Program-made: the position numbers and the translations under genes
Notes under the pieces: generated by a model
Databases searched by the model: none
What the model saw: only the letters and a program-made list of their open reading frames with translations
Told to the model about the DNA's origin: nothing
Assembly: GCF_040939785.1 (NCBI RefSeq)
Contig: NZ_CP162553.1
Location: forward strand, 1,674,001-1,738,000
Reading direction: 5' to 3'
DNA from: Bradyrhizobium lupini
GTDB taxonomy: Bacteria > Pseudomonadota > Alphaproteobacteria > Rhizobiales > Xanthobacteraceae
Length of the DNA stretch: 64,000 nt
Part shown: positions 16,130-28,100 of the stretch, piece by piece
Layout of the letters: every line of letters starts with the position of its first letter
How positions within the stretch are numbered: the first letter of the stretch is position 1

Positions 16130-19100
16130 TCAGGCCAGATGGTCGTGGTAGCTGATGAGCGTTCCCGTGTTCTTGTCTGCCTCGGTTTGGAAGCCCGCGG
16201 GGTCGTACTGGCCCAACAGGGTAATATTGGCGGTATGGACTCCGTCGGTCACCGACAGGGTTCCTCCCGTACCGGCCTGGTTTGCGACATAGCTCGCGGT
16301 CGTGCCGGCCCCGAATGCCACATCGAGGAGATCCAGGTGGTCATCCCCGTTAAATCCGGACACGACCCCGCTAAAGTCGAAGGAGTCATGGAGCACGATT
16401 GTCCCGGTCGCTTGGGCATCAAGCGCTACATTCGCAGATGAAGCCGCTCCGAATTCGAGTGTGGCCGAACCGCTAATCTGAGCCGTTCCGTTACCGCTGA
16501 CATTGCCATCGATTGTGACGTTGCCGCCATTGGCCCACAACACGCCGGTGTTGATGAGGTCGCTGTGGACTTCCAGTCCACCGGTTCCTGTTGCCTCGAG
16601 CGTTCCGGTGTTGGTCACGGCGTTAGATCCGGTATCGATGTCGAGTGCATTGGTGCCGGTGGCGATGATCGTGCCTTCGTTGACCAGCACCATCACCCCA
16701 TCTCCGAGATGGCCGGCGCCGGAGATCGTGTTGTCCACGTTCGTCAGCGTGACGTCCGAGACCGTTCCGGTGATCACGTTCTCGCTGCTGTCCGAAAGGT
16801 CGACATGGCCGCCGCCCTGCAGTGTGATGCCATGCTCGATCAGCTGAAGGTCTGTCTCGTCGCCTGTCGAGTTCAACTCCATCGTGCCGGTGTTGTCGAT
16901 GACACCGGAGAGCGGTAGGATCGCGCCGTCGCTGATCACCATGTGGCCGGCGTTTTCAGTGACCGGCGTTTGATCGAAGATGAAGTCGCTTGCCGTGAGC
17001 GATGAGGCGTCGACCCCATTTAGCGTGATCGACTGGCCATCGGCGAGCGTGATCACCGCATTGCCGGCAGCATCGTTGGCCATGTGCGCCTGGATGTCGC
17101 CAAAGCCGGTGAAGTTGGCATAGCCGATCAGATCGATCCGATCCGAGGTCGCGTCGAAGCTATAGATCACGTCATGACCGATCGGCTGCGAGAACACAAA
17201 CATGTCGTGGCCGCTCGAGCCAGTCAGGTTGTCGTCCCCTGAGAGCGCGAAGATCGGCGATCCCGGCGCATAGGCTTCGACGTTATCGATGGCAATTGCG
17301 GACCCGGTGCTACCGTCAGTATTGGTCCAGGTCTCCGTCACGTTGAGCACCAATGCACCCGTATAATTCGAGGGTGAGGTAATTGCGAGCGATGCGATGT
17401 CATTGGTCACCACGGTCCAGCTACCGTCGCTGTTAACGGCTCCCTCGCTCAATATCCATCCAGAGGGAATACCGGAAATGTTAGCCGTGACGGCAACCAA
17501 GTGATCTAACGACTGATCCGGAAGAGCTAAGTTGATCGCCTCTCCGGCAGTGCCGGCCGGCGTAATGGGGGTAGACCCATTTCCCTTTACGACCGAGACG
17601 GTGTCAACATCGGTATGGCTTCCGCCTGAGCCGGAATTTCCGTTGTCGTTGGTTGTAATCGTCAGTGTTCGGGTACTATTATTTGAACCGTTACTGAATA
17701 CCATGCCATTCAGGGCGTTATTGATATCGGTGATTGTGCCCGTGAACGTCATGGCCTTTGTAGCATTGGCTCCGGCGTTGAATGTGAGGCCGGTAGTCGT
17801 AGCAAGTGTAAGAATACCGGTTAGAGATTGGGCCGAAGCGCCAAGGGATAGTGACACGGTAACGCTGCCGCTTCCGGCGTCCACATCACTAATGCTGATG
17901 AGGCTTGCTCCCGAAAAAGTCGCCGTGCCCGATCCATTGCCCGCATTCACCGAAGTAGCAGGAACAGTGTTCACCGGTGCGTCGTTCACCGCCGTGATGT
18001 TGATGGTGCTCGTCAGCCCGTTGCTGGCGTGATTGACGCCCTGGCCGTCGTCCACCGTATAGGTCACGGTACGCGCCAGCGTCGACGGATTGTCGCTGCT
18101 GTTGGCATAGGTCACCGCACGCTCCGCCGCCTGCCACTGCGCCAGCGTTGCCGTGCCGCCGGCCGAAGTTAGGGTCATGACCCCGGTAGCGCCGTTGTAG
18201 GAGCCGGCGATGTTGCCCATGGTTGCGGGGACATTGGTAAAGGCCAGAATGTCCTGCCCCGAGACGAAGTTTGCCGTGATCGATACCGTGCCGCTGGTGA
18301 GCGTCGGGTTGTCCGCGTCGGTGACCGTCAGCGCCGTGTTGATCGCCGTCGCAGCCTGGTTCTCGGTGTAGGCCAGCGCGCTGGTCGTCGCTAGCGCCGG
18401 TGCGTCGTTCACTGCCGTGATGTTGATGGTGCTCGTCAGCCCGTTGCTGGCGTGATTGACGCCCTGGCCGTCGTCCACCGTATAGGTCACGGTACGCGCC
18501 AGCGTCGACGGATTGTCGCTGCTGTTGGCATAGGTCACCGCACGCTCCGCCGCCTGCCACTGCGCCAGCGTTGCCGTGCCGCCGGCCGAAGTTAGGGTCA
18601 TGACCCCGGTAGCGCCGTTGTAGGAGCCGGCGATGTTGCCCATGGTTGCGGGGACATTGGTAAAGGCCAGAATGTCCTGCCCCGAGACGAAGTTTGCCGT
18701 GATCGATACCGTGCCGCTGGTGAGCGTCGGGTTGTCCGCGTCGGTGACCGTCAGCGCCGTGTTGATCGCCGTCGCAGCCTGGTTCTCGGTGTAGGCCAGC
18801 GTGCTGGTCGTCGCCAGCGCCGGTGCGTCGTTCACCGGCGTCACATTGATCATGTCTGTCACGGCCACGCTGTTGGCGGCCCCGTCATTGGTGATGATGG
18901 TGACAGTGCGCGCCAGGCCCGACGGGTTATCACTGGTGTTGAAGTAGGTTACCGAGTCCAGCGCGGTCTGGTAGTTCGCGACGCTGGATGACCCGGTCAA
19001 AGTGAGCATCCCGGTCGCCGCGTTGAACGATCCGGTGATGCCGTTCTGGTTGGTAAAGCCCAGCACATCCTGGCCATTGACGTAATTGCCGGTGATCTGC

Positions 19101-22100
19101 ACCGTCGCCGAGACGAGATTGGCGTTGTCGACGTCTGACACCGTCAGCGCCGGGTCGATCGCGGTGGCGGCGTGGTTTTCCGTGTAGTTGAGCGTATGAC
19201 CGGCAACCGCAACCGGCGTGTCGTTGGTGCCGGTCAGCGTGATCGTCAGCGTCGAGGGGGCGCTGGCGCCATGCTCGTCGGTGACCGTGTAATTCGCAAC
19301 CACGACCTGCGTCGCGCCCTCGGCCAGGTGCTGGTAGGCCGCATTCGACGCCTCGAAGCTGTAGCTGCCGTCCGCGTTGATCGTCAGGCCGGCGACCGCG
19401 CTGGTCTGCGCATAGGTCAGCGTCGCGCCGTCATCCACGTCGCTGTCGTTGGTCGCCACAGAGCCCGTGATGGTGCTGTCTTCCAGACCGCTGTTGGTGT
19501 CGGCAACCGCAACCGGCGTGTCGTTGGTGCCGGTCAGCGTGATCGTCAGCGTCGAGGGGGCGCTGGCGCCATGCTCGTCGGTGACCGTGTAATTCGCAAC
19601 CACGACCTGCGTCGCGCCCTCGGCCAGGTGCTGGTAGGCCGCATTCGACGCCTCGAAGCTGTAGCTGCCGTCCGCGTTGATCGTCAGGCCGGCGACCGCG
19701 CTGGTCTGCGCATAGGTCAGCGTCGCGCCGTCATCCACGTCGCTGTCGTTGGTCGCCACAGAGCCCGTGATGGTGCTGTCTTCCAGACCGCTGTTGGTGT
19801 CGGCAACCGCAACCGGCGTGTCGTTGGTGCCGGTCAGCGTGATCGTCAGCGTCGAGGGGGCGCTGGCGCCATGCTCGTCGGTGACCGTGTAATTCGCAAC
19901 CACGACCTGCGTCGCGCCCTCGGCCAGGTGCTGGTAGGCCGCATTCGACGCCTCGAAGCTGTAGCTGCCGTCCGCGTTGATCGTCAGGCCGGCGACCGCG
20001 CTGGTCTGCGCATAGGTCAGCGTCGCGCCGTCATCCACGTCGCTGTCGTTGGTCGCCACAGAGCCCGTGATGGTGCTGTCTTCCAGACCGCTGTTGGTGT
20101 CGGCAACCGCAACCGGCGTGTCGTTGGTGCCGGTCAGCGTGATCGTCAGCGTCGAGGGGGCGCTGGCGCCATGCTCGTCGGTGACCGTGTAATTCGCAAC
20201 CACGACCTGCGTCGCGCCCTCGGCCAGGTGCTGGTAGGCCGCATTCGACGCCTCGAAGCTGTAGCTGCCGTCCGCGTTGATCGTCAGGCCGGCGACCGCG
20301 CTGGTCTGCGCATAGGTCAGCGTCGCGCCGTCATCCACGTCGCTGTCGTTGGTCGCCACAGAGCCCGTGATGGTGCTGTCTTCCAGACCGCTGTTGGTGT
20401 CGGCAACCGCAACCGGCGTGTCGTTGGTGCCGGTCAGCGTGATCGTCAGCGTCGAGGGGGCGCTGGCGCCATGCTCGTCGGTGACCGTGTAATTCGCAAC
20501 CACGACCTGCGTCGCGCCCTCGGCCAGGTGCTGGTAGGCCGCATTCGACGCCTCGAAGCTGTAGCTGCCGTCCGCGTTGATCGTCAGGCCGGCGACCGCG
20601 CTGGTCTGCGCATAGGTCAGCGTCGCGCCGTCATCCACGTCGCTGTCGTTGGTCGCCACAGAGCCCGTGATGGTGCTGTCTTCCAGACCGCTGTTGGTGT
20701 CGGCAACCGCAACCGGCGTGTCGTTGGTGCCGGTCAGCGTGATCGTCAGCGTCGAGGGGGCGCTGGCGCCATGCTCGTCGGTGACCGTGTAATTCGCAAC
20801 CACGACCTGCGTCGCGCCCTCGGCCAGGTGCTGGTAGGCCGCATTCGACGCCTCGAAGCTGTAGCTGCCGTCCGCGTTGATCGTCAGGCCGGCGACCGCG
20901 CTGGTCTGCGCATAGGTCAGCGTCGCGCCGTCATCCACGTCGCTGTCGTTGGTCGCCACAGAGCCCGTGATGGTGCTGTCTTCCAGACCGCTGTTGGTGT
21001 CGGCAACCGCAACCGGCGTGTCGTTGGTGCCGGTCAGCGTGATCGTCAGCGTCGAGGGGGCGCTGGCGCCATGCTCGTCGGTGACCGTGTAATTCGCAAC
21101 CACGACCTGCGTCGCGCCCTCGGCCAGGTGCTGGTAGGCCGCATTCGACGCCTCGAAGCTGTAGCTGCCGTCCGCGTTGATCGTCAGGCCGGCGACCGCG
21201 CTGGTCTGCGCATAGGTCAGCGTCGCGCCGTCATCCACGTCGCTGTCGTTGGTCGCCACAGAGCCCGTGATGGTGCTGTCTTCCAGACCGCTGTTGGTGT
21301 CGGCAACCGCAACCGGCGTGTCGTTGGTGCCGGTCAGCGTGATCGTCAGCGTCGAGGGGGCGCTGGCGCCATGCTCGTCGGTGACCGTGTAATTCGCAAC
21401 CACGACCTGCGTCGCGCCCTCGGCCAGGTGCTGGTAGGCCGCATTCGACGCCTCGAAGCTGTAGCTGCCGTCCGCGTTGATCGTCAGGCCGGCGACCGCG
21501 CTGGTCTGCGCATAGGTCAGCGTCGCGCCGTCATCCACGTCGCTGTCGTTGGTCGCCACAGAGCCCGTGATGGTGCTGTCTTCCAGACCGCTGTTGGTGT
21601 CGGCAACCGCAACCGGCGTGTCGTTGGTGCCGGTCAGCGTGATCGTCAGCGTCGAGGGGGCGCTGGCGCCATGCTCGTCGGTGACCGTGTAATTCGCAAC
21701 CACGACCTGCGTCGCGCCCTCGGCCAGGTGCTGGTAGGCCGCATTCGACGCCTCGAAGCTGTAGCTGCCGTCCGCGTTGATCGTCAGGCCGGCGACCGCG
21801 CTGGTCTGCGCATAGGTCAGCGTCGCGCCGTCATCCACGTCGCTGTCGTTGGTCGCCACAGAGCCCGTGATGGTGCTGTCTTCCAGACCGCTGTTGGTGT
21901 CGGCAACCGCAACCGGCGTGTCGTTGGTGCCGGTCAGCGTGATCGTCAGCGTCGAGGGGGCGCTGGCGCCATGCTCGTCGGTGACCGTGTAATTCGCAAC
22001 CACGACCTGCGTCGCGCCCTCGGCCAGGTGCTGGTAGGCCGCATTCGACGCCTCGAAGCTGTAGCTGCCGTCCGCGTTGATCGTCAGGCCGGCGACCGCG

Positions 22101-25100
22101 CTGGTCTGCGCATAGGTCAGCGTCGCGCCGTCATCCACGTCGCTGTCGTTGGTCGCCACAGAGCCCGTGATGGTGCTGTCTTCCAGACCGCTGTTGGTGT
22201 CGGCAACCGCAACCGGCGTGTCGTTGGTGCCGGTCAGCGTGATCGTCAGCGTCGAGGGGCGCTGGCGCCATGCTCGTCGGTGACCGTGTAATTCGCAACC
22301 ACGACCTGCGTCGCGCCCTCGGCCAGGTGCTGGTAGGCCGCATTCGACGCCTCGAAGCTGTAGCTGCCGTCCGCGTTGATCGTCAGGCCGGCGACCGCGC
22401 TGGTCTGCGCATAGGTCAGCGTCGCGCCGTCATCCACGTCGCTGTCGTTGGTCGCCACAGAGCCCGTGATGGTGCTGTCTTCCAGACCGCTGTTGGTGTC
22501 GGCAACCGCAACCGGCGTGTCGTTGGTGCCGGTCAGCGTGATCGTCAGCGTCGAGGGGGCGCTGGCGCCATGCTCGTCGGTGACCGTGTAATTCGCAACC
22601 ACGACCTGCGTCGCGCCCTCGGCCAGGTGCTGGTAGGCCGCATTCGACGCCTCGAAGCTGTAGCTGCCGTCCGCGTTGATCGTCAGGCCGGCGACCGCGC
22701 TGGTCTGCGCATAGGTCAGCGTCGCGCCGTCATCCACGTCGCTGTCGTTGGTCGCCACAGAGCCCGTGATGGTGCTGTCTTCCAGACCGCTGTTGGTGTC
22801 GGCAACCGCAACCGGCGTGTCGTTGGTGCCGGTCAGCGTGATCGTCAGCGTCGAGGGGGCGCTGGCGCCATGCTCGTCGGTGACCGTGTAATTCGCAACC
22901 ACGACCTGCGTCGCGCCCTCGGCCAGGTGCTGGTAGGCCGCATTCGACGCCTCGAAGCTGTAGCTGCCGTCCGCGTTGATCGTCAGGCCGGCGACCGCGC
23001 TGGTCTGCGCATAGGTCAGCGTCGCGCCGTCATCCACGTCGCTGTCGTTGGTCGCCACAGAGCCCGTGATGGTGCTGTCTTCCAGACCGCTGTTGGTGTC
23101 GGCAACCGCAACCGGCGTGTCGTTGGTGCCGGTCAGCGTGATCGTCAGCGTCGAGGGGCGCTGGCGCCATGCTCGTCGGTGACCGTGTAATTCGCAACCA
23201 CGACCTGCGTCGCGCCCTCGGCCAGGTGCTGGTAGGCCGCATTCGACGCCTCGAAGCTGTAGCTGCCGTCCGCGTTGATCGTCAGGCCGGCGACCGCGCT
23301 GGTCTGCGCATAGGTCAGCGTCGCGCCGTCATCCACGTCGCTGTCGTTGGTCGCCACAGAGCCCGTGATGGTGCTGTCTTCCAGACCGCTGTTGGTGTCG
23401 GCAACCGCAACCGGCGTGTCGTTGGTGCCGGTCAGCGTGATCGTCAGCGTCGAGGGGGCGCTGGCGCCATGCTCGTCGGTGACCGTGTAATTCGCAACCA
23501 CGACCTGCGTCGCGCCCTCGGCCAGGTGCTGGTAGGCCGCATTCGACGCCTCGAAGCTGTAGCTGCCGTCCGCGTTGATCGTCAGGCCGGCGACCGCGCT
23601 GGTCTGCGCATAGGTCAGCGTCGCGCCGTCATCCACGTCGCTGTCGTTGGTCGCCACAGAGCCCGTGATGGTGCTGTCTTCCAGACCGCTGTTGGTGTCG
23701 GCAACCGCAACCGGCGTGTCGTTGGTGCCGGTCAGCGTGATCGTCAGCGTCGAGGGGGCGCTGGCGCCATGCTCGTCGGTGACCGTGTAATTCGCAACCA
23801 CGACCTGCGTCGCGCCCTCGGCCAGGTGCTGGTAGGCCGCATTCGACGCCTCGAAGCTGTAGCTGCCGTCCGCGTTGATCGTCAGGCCGGCGACCGCGCT
23901 GGTCTGCGCATAGGTCAGCGTCGCGCCGTCATCCACGTCGCTGTCGTTGGTCGCCACAGAGCCCGTGATGGTGCTGTCTTCCAGACCGCTGTTGGTGTCG
24001 GCAACCGCAACCGGCGTGTCGTTGGTGCCGGTCAGCGTGATCGTCAGCGTCGAGGGGGCGCTGGCGCCATGCTCGTCGGTGACCGTGTAATTCGCAACCA
24101 CGACCTGCGTCGCGCCCTCGGCCAGGTGCTGGTAGGCCGCATTCGACGCCTCGAAGCTGTAGCTGCCGTCCGCGTTGATCGTCAGGCCGGCGACCGCGCT
24201 GGTCTGCGCATAGGTCAGCGTCGCGCCGTCATCCACGTCGCTGTCGTTGGTCGCCACAGAGCCCGTGATGGTGCTGTCTTCCAGACCGCTGTTGGTGTCG
24301 GCAACCGCAACCGGCGTGTCGTTGGTGCCGGTCAGCGTGATCGTCAGCGTCGAGGGGCGCTGGCGCCATGCTCGTCGGTGACCGTGTAATTCGCAACCAC
24401 GACCTGCGTCGCGCCCTCGGCCAGGTGCTGGTAGGCCGCATTCGACGCCTCGAAGCTGTAGCTGCCGTCCGCGTTGATCGTCAGGCCGGCGACCGCGCTG
24501 GTCTGCGCATAGGTCAGCGTCGCGCCGTCATCCACGTCGCTGTCGTTGGTCGCCACAGAGCCCGTGATGGTGCTGTCTTCCAGACCGCTGTTGGTGTCGG
24601 CAACCGCAACCGGCGTGTCGTTGGTGCCGGTCAGCGTGATCGTCAGCGTCGAGGGGGCGCTGGCGCCATGCTCGTCGGTGACCGTGTAATTCGCAACCAC
24701 GACCTGCGTCGCGCCCTCGGCCAGGTGCTGGTAGGCCGCATTCGACGCCTCGAAGCTGTAGCTGCCGTCCGCGTTGATCGTCAGGCCGGCGACCGCGCTG
24801 GTCTGCGCATAGGTCAGCGTCGCGCCGTCATCCACGTCGCTGTCGTTGGTCGCCACAGAGCCCGTGATGGTGCTGTCTTCCAGACCGCTGTTGGTGTCGG
24901 CAACCGCAACCGGCGTGTCGTTGGTGCCGGTCAGCGTGATCGTCAGCGTCGAGGGGGCGCTGGCGCCATGCTCGTCGGTGACCGTGTAATTCGCAACCAC
25001 GACCTGCGTCGCGCCCTCGGCCAGGTGCTGGTAGGCCGCATTCGACGCCTCGAAGCTGTAGCTGCCGTCCGCGTTGATCGTCAGGCCGGCGACCGCGCTG

Positions 25101-28100
25101 GTCTGCGCATAGGTCAGCGTCGCGCCGTCATCCACGTCGCTGTCGTTGGTCGCCACAGAGCCCGTGATGGTGCTGTCTTCCAGACCGCTGTTGGTGTCGG
25201 CAACCGCAACCGGCGTGTCGTTGGTGCCGGTCAGCGTGATCGTCAGCGTCGAGGGGGCGCTGGCGCCATGCTCGTCGGTGACCGTGTAATTCGCAACCAC
25301 GACCTGCGTCGCGCCCTCGGCCAGGTGCTGGTAGGCCGCATTCGACGCCTCGAAGCTGTAGCTGCCGTCCGCGTTGATCGTCAGGCCGGCGACCGCGCTG
25401 GTCTGCGCATAGGTCAGCGTCGCGCCGTCATCCACGTCGCTGTCGTTGGTCGCCACAGAGCCCGTGATGGTGCTGTCTTCCAGACCGCTGTTGGTGTCGG
25501 CAACCGCAACCGGCGTGTCGTTGGTGCCGGTCAGCGTGATCGTCAGCGTCGAGGGGGCGCTGGCGCCATGCTCGTCGGTGACCGTGTAATTCGCAACCAC
25601 GACCTGCGTCGCGCCCTCGGCCAGGTGCTGGTAGGCCGCATTCGACGCCTCGAAGCTGTAGCTGCCGTCCGCGTTGATCGTCAGGCCGGCGACCGCGCTG
25701 GTCTGCGCATAGGTCAGCGTCGCGCCGTCATCCACGTCGCTGTCGTTGGTCGCCACAGAGCCCGTGATGGTGCTGTCTTCCAGACCGCTGTTGGTGTCGG
25801 CAACCGCAACCGGCGTGTCGTTGGTGCCGGTCAGCGTGATCGTCAGCGTCGAGGGGGCGCTGGCGCCATGCTCGTCGGTGACCGTGTAATTCGCAACCAC
25901 GACCTGCGTCGCGCCCTCGGCCAGGTGCTGGTAGGCCGCATTCGACGCCTCGAAGCTGTAGCTGCCGTCCGCGTTGATCGTCAGGCCGGCGACCGCGCTG
26001 GTCTGCGCATAGGTCAGCGTCGCGCCGTCATCCACGTCGCTGTCGTTGGTCGCCACAGAGCCCGTGATGGTGCTGTCTTCCAGACCGCTGTTGGTGTCGG
26101 CAACCGCAACCGGCGTGTCGTTGGTGCCGGTCAGCGTGATCGTCAGCGTCGAGGGGGCGCTGGCGCCATGCTCGTCGGTGACCGTGTAATTCGCAACCAC
26201 GACCTGCGTCGCGCCCTCGGCCAGGTGCTGGTAGGCCGCATTCGACGCCTCGAAGCTGTAGCTGCCGTCCGCGTTGATCGTCAGGCCGGCGACCGCGCTG
26301 GTCTGCGCATAGGTCAGCGTCGCGCCGTCATCCACGTCGCTGTCGTTGGTCGCCACAGAGCCCGTGATGGTGCTGTCTTCCAGACCGCTGTTGGTGTCGG
26401 CAACCGCAACCGGCGTGTCGTTGGTGCCGGTCAGCGTGATCGTCAGCGTCGAGGGGGCGCTGGCGCCATGCTCGTCGGTGACCGTGTAATTCGCAACCAC
26501 GACCTGCGTCGCGCCCTCGGCCAGGTGCTGGTAGGCCGCATTCGACGCCTCGAAGCTGTAGCTGCCGTCCGCGTTGATCGTCAGGCCGGCGACCGCGCTG
26601 GTCTGCGCATAGGTCAGCGTCGCGCCGTCATCCACGTCGCTGTCGTTGGTCGCCACAGAGCCCGTGATGGTGCTGTCTTCCAGACCGCTGTTGGTGTCGG
26701 CAACCGCAACCGGCGTGTCGTTGGTGCCGGTCAGCGTGATCGTCAGCGTCGAGGGGCGCTGGCGCCATGCTCGTCGGTGACCGTGTAATTCGCAACCACG
26801 ACCTGCGTCGCGCCCTCGGCCAGGTGCTGGTAGGCCGCATTCGACGCCTCGAAGCTGTAGCTGCCGTCCGCGTTGATCGTCAGGCCGGCGACCGCGCTGG
26901 TCTGCGCATAGGTCAGCGTCGCGCCGTCATCCACGTCGCTGTCGTTGGTCGCCACAGAGCCCGTGATGGTGCTGTCTTCCAGACCGCTGTTGGTGTCGGC
27001 AACCGCAACCGGCGTGTCGTTGGTGCCGGTCAGCGTGATCGTCAGCGTCGAGGGGGCGCTGGCGCCATGCTCGTCGGTGACCGTGTAATTCGCAACCACG
27101 ACCTGCGTCGCGCCCTCGGCCAGGTGCTGGTAGGCCGCATTCGACGCCTCGAAGCTGTAGCTGCCGTCCGCGTTGATCGTCAGGCCGGCGACCGCGCTGG
27201 TCTGCGCATAGGTCAGCGTCGCGCCGTCATCCACGTCGCTGTCGTTGGTCGCCACAGAGCCCGTGATGGTGCTGTCTTCCAGACCGCTGTTGGTGTCGGC
27301 AACCGCAACCGGCGTGTCGTTGGTGCCGGTCAGCGTGATCGTCAGCGTCGAGGGGGCGCTGGCGCCATGCTCGTCGGTGACCGTGTAATTCGCAACCACG
27401 ACCTGCGTCGCGCCCTCGGCCAGGTGCTGGTAGGCCGCATTCGACGCCTCGAAGCTGTAGCTGCCGTCCGCGTTGATCGTCAGGCCGGCGACCGCGCTGG
27501 TCTGCGCATAGGTCAGCGTCGCGCCGTCATCCACGTCGCTGTCGTTGGTCGCCACAGAGCCCGTGATGGTGCTGTCTTCCAGACCGCTGTTGGTGTCGGC
27601 AACCGCAACCGGCGTGTCGTTGGTGCCGGTCAGCGTGATCGTCAGCGTCGAGGGGGCGCTGGCGCCATGCTCGTCGGTGACCGTGTAATTCGCAACCACG
27701 ACCTGCGTCGCGCCCTCGGCCAGGTGCTGGTAGGCCGCATTCGACGCCTCGAAGCTGTAGCTGCCGTCCGCGTTGATCGTCAGGCCGGCGACCGCGCTGG
27801 TCTGCGCATAGGTCAGCGTCGCGCCGTCATCCACGTCGCTGTCGTTGGTCGCCACAGAGCCCGTGATGGTGCTGTCTTCCAGACCGCTGTTGGTGTCGGC
27901 AACCGCAACCGGCGTGTCGTTGGTGCCGGTCAGCGTGATCGTCAGCGTCGAGGGGGCGCTGGCGCCATGCTCGTCGGTGACCGTGTAATTCGCAACCACG
28001 ACCTGCGTCGCGCCCTCGGCCAGGTGCTGGTAGGCCGCATTCGACGCCTCGAAGCTGTAGCTGCCGTCCGCGTTGATCGTCAGGCCGGCGACCGCGCTGG

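Noticed and set aside
19172..22291. Very long plus-strand frames (e.g. 1,039 codons) through the 300-bp repeats
   Set aside because: The unit length is a multiple of three and happens to lack stops in that frame, so any frame open in one unit is open in all. The product is Arg/Val-rich with no family features, and the opposite strand encodes clear cadherin-like domains with a proper start and export genes.
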